Positions 56,540 to 64,000 of a stretch of 64,000 bases of DNA are shown here, piece by piece. The translations under genes were made by a program, and so were the position numbers. Source of the stretch: Macrocystis pyrifera (lineage: Eukaryota > Sar > Phaeophyceae > Laminariales > Laminariaceae); assembly GCA_031763025.1 (NCBI GenBank), contig JASSKH010000021.1, positions 11,882,276-11,946,275 on the forward strand, read 5' to 3'. The notes below the pieces were generated by a model. The model saw nothing but the letters and a program-made list of their open reading frames with translations. It was not told where the DNA came from and made no database searches. Within the stretch, counting starts at the first letter, position 1. Every line of letters begins with the position of its first letter.

Positions 56540-57366
56540 GAGACACAGTGGTCGATTAGTAATGGTTCAATCCCGATCGCACGGACGGGCCGTTTGAAAC
56601 GGAATCATTACATATTTATCGTTTGGTTTTCGTGGTGGGTTCCCGATCGCACGGGCCGTTACAAACGGAACCTCTAGAAAGCACGCGTAAACGGTGGTCG
56701 ATTAAGTGATGGCATAATCCCGATCGCACGGGCCGTTAGAAACTGAATCATCACATAATCGTTTAGGAATCGTGGTGGGTTCCCGTACGAATGGGCCGTT
56801 AGAAACAGAACCACCCTAAAGCACTGGCACATAGTGGTCGATTAGCAGTGGTATAATCCCGATCGCACGGGCCGTTTGAAACGCAATCATTACATACTTA
56901 TCGTTTGGTTTTCGTGGTGGGTTCCCGATCGCACGGGCCGTTAGAACCGGAACCACTAAAAAGCACGCGTAAGTGGTGGTCGATTAAGTGATGGCATAAT
57001 CCCGATCGCACGGGCCGTTAGAAACGGAATCATCACATAATCGTTTAGCAATCGTGGTGGGTTCCCGGTACGAATGGGCCGTTAGAAACGGAACCACCCG
57101 AATGCAGAGGCACATAGTTGTCGATTAGTAGTGCTTTAATCCCGATCGCATGGGCCGTTTGAAACGGAATCATTACATATTTATCGATTGGTTTTCGTGG
57201 TGGGTTCCTGATCGCACGGGCCGTTACAAACGGAACCACTAGAAAGCACGCGTAAGTGGTGGTCGATTAAGTGGTGGCATAATCCCGATCGCACGGGCCG
57301 TTTGAAATGGAATCACTACATTCATAATCGTTTGGCAGTCGAGGTGGGTCCCCGGCGTGGAGGCGT
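56540..57366. repeat. Hierarchical satellite inside the retroelement's right end
   Basis: Three units of 283-286 bp (starts 56,551, 56,837, 57,120). Each is made of two about 142-bp halves (additional starts 56,697, 56,979, 57,262), each with two about 71-bp quarters built on cccgatcgcacgggccgttt followed by gaaacgga. Every quarter holds the small palindrome CCGTTTGAAACGG or a variant. No other copy in the window. Confidence 0.92.
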
Positions 57367-57368
57367 CT

Positions 57369-57510
57369 GGGGAGGCGTTCCACTAGCGGAGCGCGACCGG
57401 TGAAGAGGTCGATCGCGTTTTGTTTGTGTGGAGGGGGGGGAGCCGTAAGCAAGCGAAAAGAGACGAAGCGACCCCCCCCTTTTCTCTCTTCCCTCCGGCT
57501 ATTTTATACA
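57369..57510 (+). repeat. Retroelement repeat B2 (right end)
   Basis: Copy of B1 directly after the satellite. Beyond 57,510 the DNA changes to hAT-associated sequence, so this is taken as the right end of the element. Confidence 0.85.
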
Positions 57511-57547
57511 CCTGTCAGCTGATCAGGTATATTATGCTGTATTAGTA

Positions 57548-57652
57548 TTGCGGGGGACCAAAGTAAATAGGACCTATGGTACACACAAAAACCCCTACAT
57601 TTCCCTATTTTTAAAAGCAATATTCGGTCCTATTTACTATGCCCCCCCGTAA
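57548..57652. mobile_element. TA-target MITE, copy 5
   Basis: 105 bp, ttgcgggggaccaaagtaaa to ...ctatgcccccccgtaa, flanked by TA on both sides. Confidence 0.88.
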
Positions 57653-57903
57653 TAGTAGAAGATATGGAGCTGCTTAGTACCAGGGCGCAACGACAACCTC
57701 AGCTCAACACACAATGTATATAATGCCGCACAAATGCTACTCGCAAGAACTTGTATACGTACTCACGAACCCAACTGTCGCCGCCACACATACAAACAAA
57801 AGGTATTGGCTACCAGGTATACCGGGTATTGTGTGTTGTGTATCATGTACGTACATGGAGAAAGGAAAAAACTCCTGATCAAGTTTATTATGCTGTACTA
57901 TTA

Positions 57904-58008
57904 TTGCGGGGGACCATAGTGAATAGGACCTATGCTACGGACAAAAACCTATATATTTCCTTATTTTTACTAACAAAATTTGGTCCTATTTACTATGCCC
58001 CCCCGTAA
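57904..58008. mobile_element. TA-target MITE, copy 6
   Basis: 105 bp, duplicate of copy 5 with the surrounding DNA. TA at left, GA at right. Confidence 0.88.
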
Positions 58009-58139
58009 GAGTAGAAGATATGTAGCTGTTAAGTACCAGGGCGCAACGACAACCACAGCTCAACACAAAATGCATATAGTGCCGCACAATGCTACTTGTA
58101 TACGTACTCACGAACCCAACCGTCGCCGTCACACTAAAA

Positions 58140-60045
58140 ACACAAAAACACTTGTTCTTCTTGCCGAGCGCCTCCTGCGAGATTTCGCTCGACCATGCCA
58201 ATCCGTGCGAACCGTCTAAATATACGAGGGGCATCGACAGTGTCATCTCTCAACCTATTACGCTTTTTCGTTACGACATTCCCGGTCGCTGAGGAAACGC
58301 GCTCAGACGCAGCCGACGAAGCAGGCATCGCTGAATACTTCTTGGCCAATCTAGCGAGGGTTGGGAACGCAAACTGGTGCTGGCACCACCAGCTCGAGTC
58401 GTCCTCCCCGGTGCTCTCGTCGTCGACGTCCTCGTCGTCTTCTCGAGCGTGAAGCGTTGAAGCTCATGCTCAATCGCCTGCATCCTTGCTGTCGAGGACA
58501 GCGGCGGGGCGATAGAGGTTCTGTTTGCTTTTGTATCCCCTACGCTATCGTCTGACCCTCCGTCCTCCTCCTCGTCGTCCCCCGCGCCCACAGCCTTCGC
58601 CGTCGCCGCACACCTTTTCAAACATCATTTTTTCTTCTGCTTTTTCCTTGGTGTCTCTCCTCCGTCCACACCGCATTCGTCGGGAACTCCGACGCCGTTC
58701 GACGCGCTACTCGCCCGCACTTCCGCGGCGATGTCCGCTTGGAACAGCTTCTTACATTTCCGCGAGAATAATGCGGCGCCACAAGGCCCTTTCGGTCGCG
58801 TCAAGCCCTCTAGGCCTTTGGTGCGTGCGCTGAGGGCGGCGGCGACCTTGACATTAAGAAGTTCGTCTCAGCGGTCGCTGTGTTCGAAAAGCGTTGCCTC
58901 GGTGGCGTTGGCAGAATAACTGCCGGGGACGATAGGAGCAATCTCCGCCTCGATGTGGGAGTTCAAGGCGCTCATAATGCAGGGGGCAAGCGGCAAAGCG
59001 ATATAGTCCCCCTCGAGGGCCTCCGTCGCTTCTTTGAACAGCTCCAGAACCCGATGCATGTGCGCCGCGTTGTCCCAGTCCTGGTACGTGATCGTTATGC
59101 GTGGCCCTCCCGGGCGGTCGTTCGCAGCCTCAAGGGCAGACACGAGGCTGCTCTTGTTCTCTAAGCACACAAACAGCATGTCGTACCATGACCACCATCG
59201 TGTGACACAGCCCAGGGGGAGTTTACTAGGTGTATTCAGCAGGTACCTCACCTGAATTACGCATCGTTCGAGAGAGGATCGCGTTATGAGTTGTACCGAT
59301 GTACTGAAAACTGAAACACTGGTTGGAATAGCAAGGTGAACATGACCCGCACACGATGGGATGAAGGACTCCCAACTTGATCTGAAACAGTCGCGACGCA
59401 TGCTACGATAGGAGTGCGACCAACATTTCTGAGGCTTCCCGCTCGAGGAGCTCTTTGCCTGAACAATGAAAGTGCAATCCGCCAAGCAATGCCACGGTTT
59501 ACTACTCTGTCCCTATATTCAAGGACCGCTTTCCGAATAGTGTATAAGAAGCAAACTTCAAACACAGGCGAACCCAACAAGGTAATAACATTGGCAATGC
59601 GAGAACTCGCCAAGTCCAACAAACGCACCCCCTGCGCCTGCTCAAACGCGTCCTGAGTCTGGGCAGACTTGTGCAGATGCACTGCAGTCCTCGTGAAGCG
59701 GGCGAGAGTTGCCTTCAGGCCAGGTTGTTCGACGAGCTTCTGCACCGTGCGCTCCGTCTTGTGGCATCCGCACCCAAACCATGAAATGTGGTCTGCTGTG
59801 TGCTGCTCTATCGCCTTCCTTATGTTCGCAGCCGTGTCCGATGTCACACAGACCACCAACTAGTCGACCTCCAAGTGCTTCAGCATGTTCATGACTTGTG
59901 CGCCCACGCGCAGGCCCGTGTGCGACCCACTGAACACCTCACAGCCGGCGGTGCCGCTCCTGTAAGTCTGCTTGTTGTTAGTTGTCTCGATCCAGTGAAG
60001 ACTCAATGAAAGACACCTGCAAGGTTTGGCGGAATGGGTGAACAA
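58140..60045 (-). mobile_element. hAT transposase remnant
   Basis: Cut-and-paste transposase, read right to left. CLSLSLHWIETT (60,020) is a typical post-zinc-finger hAT segment. CVTSDTAANIRKAIEQ (59,850) is the catalytic-core strand region. WFGCGCHKTERTVQKLVE (59,770) holds the C..H signature. LGCVTRWWSWYDML (59,200) is the conserved TRW..W block. VLELFKEATEALEGD (59,030) follows, and MPASSAASERVSSATGNVV with TKKRNRL (58,260-58,320) is the dimerisation domain. An in-frame TAG (59,860-59,862) separates the first two blocks. Later blocks change frame at least twice, at gaps that could be introns. An acceptor-like ccttgcag precedes CLSLSL. The BED zinc finger was not found. Probably dead. Confidence 0.85.
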
Positions 60046-60049
60046 GTAC

Positions 60050-61015
60050 AGAACAGCAATGAGTCAATGACACTATGGCACACCGGGCGCGAAAATGAGC
60101 ATGGCTACAGGGTTTTATGTTTTATGTCTGGGTGTCTGCAGCTGTGATGCATTTTGTCTGTCTGGTATGTGCATGCCTACCTTGTAGTGCAGATGAGATT
60201 TGTCGAAATAACAATTGGAAAGGATGGCGTGTCAGATATGTTGGCCTTGAATACTGAACAAATCCCACGTATTAAATCACCCACAATATACTCAGTATTC
60301 AAGTCTACGCCATACCAGGTATGTTCTTAATTGTATACCAGGTATATCATTACAGTAGTATGGTATGCCTTGTATACACGTATGCTCTATTTATGTACTG
60401 ATTGTGTAATATGAAGTCATTCTCACACTACCGTACCCAGTAGGTTTAACATCGTACTGTCAATTCTCCTTACGGAATGCGCGATGCATTTTCTCTGTCC
60501 CGTAGTTGGTGACCACAGCAGTGGTATTCATAGAATGAACAGCAGTTAGCACGGACCCATAGACATTGGGTGTTTGTTGGATGTCGATGAGTACAACACA
60601 CAATACACACACGATAGACTACGACCTGTTTATGGATTTTTATCTGGCACGCAAAGACTCACAATGGAATTGGAAGTCCGTATGTCCGTTGTCCTCCCTT
60701 TCGGCATTTCCCTCAAAGTCACCGTGGCCCTGCTCTGCTTGTCCATCAGTGCCGGCCAAAATTTCTTCCGTCCACCCGTGTCAAACGAAGGCTATCCAGT
60801 TGCTATCTGCAAAGTTTTTCGAAGCACCGGGTGTTCAGGGGCTCGCAGCGCCTGGTGTCCAAGATCACCCGTCGACAAGGCTGTCGAACACGCGCTCCCT
60901 TAGAGAGGACCTGCCAACGAGCAAAAACGAAATTGGGGAGAGTTTAGAGATAAGACTGGGACATCGAATTAAAAGCAAGTCGAAAAAATCAGGGCTCTTC
61001 ACGGGTCATGTGACC
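60050..61015. other. No supportable gene
   Basis: Contains two TACCAGGTA words 23 bp apart (60,313 and 60,336). ORFs at 60,566-61,018 are of chance length and overlap. Bases 60,550-60,600 have a faint R1-like word (attgggtgtttgttggatgt). Confidence 0.3.
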
Positions 61016-61017
61016 TG

Positions 61018-61170
61018 ATCCGCGGGTCGGCTCCGAATGTCTTCAGAATATCACGGGCCGGGTCGGGTCACTAGCTTTTGAAAAGCTCACGGGTCGGGCC
61101 AGGTCACCATGACCCGACCTTACCCGAACTAGCCTGACCCGCGAGGTTTGATCTGACCCGTGAATAACCC
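61018..61170. repeat. GGGTCGGGTC / GACCCGACC degenerate array
   Basis: Alternating cgggtcgg and cccgacc words (cacgggccgggtcgggtcac, catgacccgaccttacccga, ctgacccgcgaggttt). They form inverted repeats across about 150 bp and may fold. Confidence 0.6.
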
Positions 61171-61734
61171 AAAAAAAGCTGCAAAAGAAACTGACGATTA
61201 CAGCATCGGCCTTTCCGGAGCGAAAGGCCACAACGATTAGTTCACTATAATGTTACACGTTATATACACGTATTATACCATTGTACGTATGGACCTTTCA
61301 GCGGGAAAAAATGTCGAAACAAGAAAAACACGGACGATTACAGCATCGAGCGTTCGTCATCGGCGTTCCATAGGAAATCATCAGATCATGTTAAAAAAAA
61401 TAACGATTATTTTACTTCATCCGTTGGAAAAAACTACGAAAGGCTACTCCGTACCAGGAATATCGTATATCGTACCAGGTATATCGTGTATTATTAATTT
61501 TGAAATACGTCAGTTGTGAGTTCGACTGATTAAATCGTTGATACTCAACCTTGCAAGCTGCGTAATACGTCTAGTCTACGTTCCATTTTTACCGAATTTT
61601 ACAAGTATTGTGATAGAACGAACGCGCGTATTATATATATATATCCTTGTCAAAGATATAGGCCAGCGGCTCCCCTGGATGCTGCCCGGGTCAACGGGAC
61701 ACTTTAAATAATTATTCTGCGCACTGATAAAATT

Positions 61735-61925
61735 GTCCTACTGCTACTGCTGCTACTGTTTTGCTGCTGGAGAAGCTCTGCTGTAGATGTCGTACATCAA
61801 CTGAGTAACGGTGGCACCTGCTGCCTGCTACGAGAAGTGCTTTCTCCTGGACAGAGCATGTCGAGTGCAGATTTTTCGTTTTCAAATTATGCCGAATTTC
61901 GAGTTCGGAACCAACACAGGACTAA
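61735..61925. repeat. Duplicated segment, copy 1
   Basis: ctgctgtagatgtcgtacat...tttcgttttcaaattatgcc. Repeats at 62,745-62,930 in the same orientation, with a short third piece at 63,056-63,105. Confidence 0.8.
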
Positions 61926-62554
61926 ATCGAGTACGTGTACAAAGGGTTAAGGGTTCAGGGGTTAGGGCCGCCAACGAACCGAAAAAAAAAAACTATTCGT
62001 GACTTTTTGGCATGCCAAAAGATCACATTCCGTGACATTTCTGTTCAAACGAAAAAAGCCGAAAGACGTCGCGTTTCGTGATATTTTCAAAGAGTAAAAA
62101 TTCCGATATTTCGAACCCAACGTTTTTTTGGGGTGGAGCCAACGCTCGAGAGTGGGGCACGACCACGCCCGGCTGGGCCGTCCGCACCTGGCCCAGCCCG
62201 TGATATATTCAAATCACGGGCCGAAGGCTGACCCAGCCTGCGAGATTCCGCTTTCACCGACCGTCGGCCAAGCTCGTTTCGCGAGATTGCATCTCGCAGG
62301 CAGTCTGCCCGGCCCGGTCTGTGACGTCCTCAGGTCATTTTCGCGTTTGTCTTCGAGCAGTGGCTCTTCTTCCTGGAAATTTCGAGACCACAACCTCCTC
62401 GTTAGCCCGCGCCCTGCGGTGCCTTTGGGTAGCCACCCGTTGTCCACAAGCGACGTACCAAGCAGAATCTGCCATGCCCCTATACCGACATTCGGATACC
62501 GTTGGTGCGCGTGGGTAGCGTAGTGCCTTGATCAGGCGTATTTTGAGACACGAC

Positions 62555-62653
62555 AAATGTCGCGAATCGTGATTTTGTTTTAGGGAAAAAAAGCTGAAAA
62601 AACTGGCGTCATGAATCCTGATTTTTTCTAAATCACGATTCACGACAAAAATC
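62555..62653. repeat. 18-bp inverted repeat, AATCGTGA words
   Basis: tgtcgcgaatcgtgatttt is mirrored by aaatcacgattcacgaca (one mismatch), with about 60 bp between. Further tcgtgac/tcgtgat words lie at 61,998, 62,075 and 62,660. Confidence 0.85.
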
Positions 62654-62744
62654 TCACGAATCGTGACTTTTTTTTGTTCGTTAGGAGTGGCCCTTAGATT
62701 GACAAGTCGAGCGTACAGCGACGCTGACCTTCGCCTCGTGCGTC

Positions 62745-63105
62745 TTACTGCTACTGCTGCTGTTTTGGTGCTGGAAAAACACTGAAATGCTGTAGATGTC
62801 GTACATCAGTACAAGTACCAAGTAGTGGCGGCACCTGCTACGAGAAATAAGCTCTTTCTGTTGGACAAAACATTTCAGATGCAGAACTTTCGTCTTCAAA
62901 TTATGCTGAATTGCAAGCAGAAAACACTGTTGGAAAAAACATGTGAGGTGTGTGTGTTTGTTCTTGTTCTTCCTACCCGTCGGCATTGTCCGTGCCGAGT
63001 CTTGAATCCCCGAGAGATACGACACAAATACAAGTTCTGTGGTCACAGCAGTGCATATTTTCGTCTTCAAATTATTATGCCGGATTTCGAGGTGGAAACC
63101 AGGAT
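62745..63105. repeat. Duplicated segment, copies 2 and 3
   Basis: Second copy 62,745-62,930. A 45-bp third piece (cgtcttcaaattattatgcc...) begins at 63,060 after an R1 fragment. Confidence 0.8.
62960..63050 (-). repeat. R1 retroposon fragment (j)
   Basis: gttcttcctacccgtcggca...tgtccgtgccgagtcttgaa...acaagttctgtggtcacag: the 3' about 90 bp of R1 with small changes. A GT-rich run takes the place of the tail. Confidence 0.55.
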
Positions 63106-63284
63106 ACACACGACAAAATCCAGTATTTGTTACACAATAGGTGTGTGTGTCCGTACCTCTGCTTGCTGTGTTTTTCATATACATATCAAGAGCAGAAGAG
63201 GCCAAGAACATTTATTTACGATATTGAGATTCCACACCCCGGATAACGTAACACTTAATAGCGTTTCATGTTAATGTCAAGCGT

Positions 63285-64000
63285 CAGCGAAAAAAAAAAA
63301 ACGTAACATCACGTTACTACGTTAACTGGTTTCCGGATTTGTTATACCATACATAGTGTTAGCGTGTTATGATATTGGCGGGCGATCGCGTAACATTATG
63401 TTAGAGTGTTACCTTGAACTCGTTTTGACCGCAGTAGTACATGTGCTAAGGTGTAGGGTATGCAGCCCATAGTGAGTAACACTATGTTAGCGTGTTAGCG
63501 GAATTCCTGGTGGCTATCGTAACACACGTTGAAGGGATAACGTACATACATGGTCAATTAAAAACGTTAACATTATGTTACCGTGTTAGTGGCATCAGCC
63601 CGTAGCGAGTAACGTTATGTTAGTGTGTCAGCGGGATTCTTCGTGCTACCGTAACACCTTTTCGGCGGATAACGTATACGGCCAATAAAACGCGTACATA
63701 ACACTATGTTAGTGTGATAGTGAAATTCCTAGGGGCTATCGTAACACACGTTTGAGGGATGACGTGTGTATGGTCACTACAACGTTCACATTATGTTAGT
63801 TACCGTATCAGCCGCAGCAGCAGTCCGTTTCGAGCGACGTTATGTGAGGGTATTACGGAAGTCTTGCTACCATAACAACGTAACATACGTCAAACGGATA
63901 CCGTAAATGATCGATAAAACACTATTGATAGCATGATGTTAGTGTTAACTCGTATGCAATGTATGTAGTGTCACAAGGTAGTAGATAACGTACACCCCCA
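63285..64000. repeat. Degenerate satellite to the window end
   Basis: taaca(c/t)tatgttag(t/c)gtgt words recur at 63,478, 63,569, 63,610, 63,699, 63,787 and 63,837, with gtaacacacgtt and gggataacgta blocks between. Spacings alternate roughly between 90 and 41-50 bp. Continues beyond the window. Confidence 0.8.

Larger units (their letters stand above)
51019..57510 (+). mobile_element. Tyrosine-recombinase retroelement fossil (DIRS/Ngaro-like), broken
   Basis: Retroelement of about 6.5 kb. Parts in order: left direct repeat A1 (51,019-51,349), gag-like low-complexity region (about 51,430-52,650), reverse transcriptase (about 52,950-53,960), RNase H (about 54,110-54,450), tyrosine recombinase (about 54,620-55,770, family R, HxxR and Y positions recognisable), repeat B1 (55,899-56,040), A2 (56,154-56,485), a satellite, and B2 (57,369-57,510). 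The A1...B1 A2 B2 order is the split-direct-repeat layout of PAT/Ngaro-type elements. A1 and A2 differ at about 16 of 325 positions by eye, suggesting a moderately old insertion. The coding part is broken, with roughly eight breaks. The coding strand is very G-rich. Confidence 0.8.
57530..58140. repeat. Tandem duplication, hAT 3' flank plus MITE
   Basis: The order ctgatcaggtatattatgctgt - MITE - gtagaagatatg...gcgcaacgacaacc - gtactcacgaacccaac occurs twice (57,530-57,800 and 57,878-58,140). The same order in reverse is at 34.1-34.6 kb. Confidence 0.88.

Noticed and set aside
56540-57366. CRISPR array
   Set aside because: Units are nested 71/142/283-bp satellite repeats with no unique spacers of constant size and no cas genes; the setting is eukaryotic.
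58195-59256. Plus-strand ORFs over the hAT
   Set aside because: Shadows of the minus-strand hAT transposase, whose conserved motifs are on the other strand.

Overview
The window looks like repeat-dense nuclear DNA from a eukaryote. It carries several transposon classes: hAT DNA transposons, non-LTR retrotransposons, a tRNA-derived SINE, a TA-target MITE, and a tyrosine-recombinase (DIRS/Ngaro-like) retroelement fossil. It also has satellites, CAG/TAG microsatellites, poly-C/poly-G tracts and short TTAGGG-like patches. I see no bacterial operons, rRNA or CRISPR. The LINE and tyrosine-recombinase lineages would suit a stramenopile such as a brown alga, but this is inference and the species cannot be fixed from the window. 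No intact, confidently identified host gene was found.

Layout. 0.5-8.1 kb has several exon-like open segments on the minus strand, some with hydrophobic stretches and candidate splice sites, perhaps one or more decayed or intron-rich membrane-protein genes. 8.8-12.1 kb is CAG/TAG-rich, with a tandem duplication and two MITE copies. 12.3-16.9 kb holds a CCGTCCCG-type repeat, a SINE and a 1.7-kb imperfect palindrome. 17-22 kb is nearly unique, with one 225-codon ORF of unknown function. 22.5-24.7 kb is a local repeat cluster. 25.2-28.1 kb has a retroposon I call R1 and pieces of two different LINEs. 28-45 kb is a nest of SINEs, R1 copies, local duplications, CAG-rich 422-bp tandem units, a deleted hAT and a hAT dimerisation-domain ORF. 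45-50.9 kb has tandem arrays, exon-like fragments and inverted repeats. 51.0-57.5 kb is the broken tyrosine-recombinase retroelement with split direct repeats and an internal satellite. 57.5-60.1 kb is a MITE-bearing hAT transposase remnant on the minus strand. 60.5-64 kb ends in duplications and a degenerate satellite that runs off the window.

Relative history can be read from nested insertions. SINEs sit inside R1 copies and inside a CAG-rich tandem unit. A MITE sits inside a SINE tail that itself lies in a hAT. The same MITE-next-to-hAT junction occurs at 34 kb and 58 kb, so that hAT lineage carried the MITE before it spread. A short near-palindrome, TACCWGGTA, occurs 19 times where about 0.5 would be expected. 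It is not confined to one repeat family and is the least explained signal in the window.
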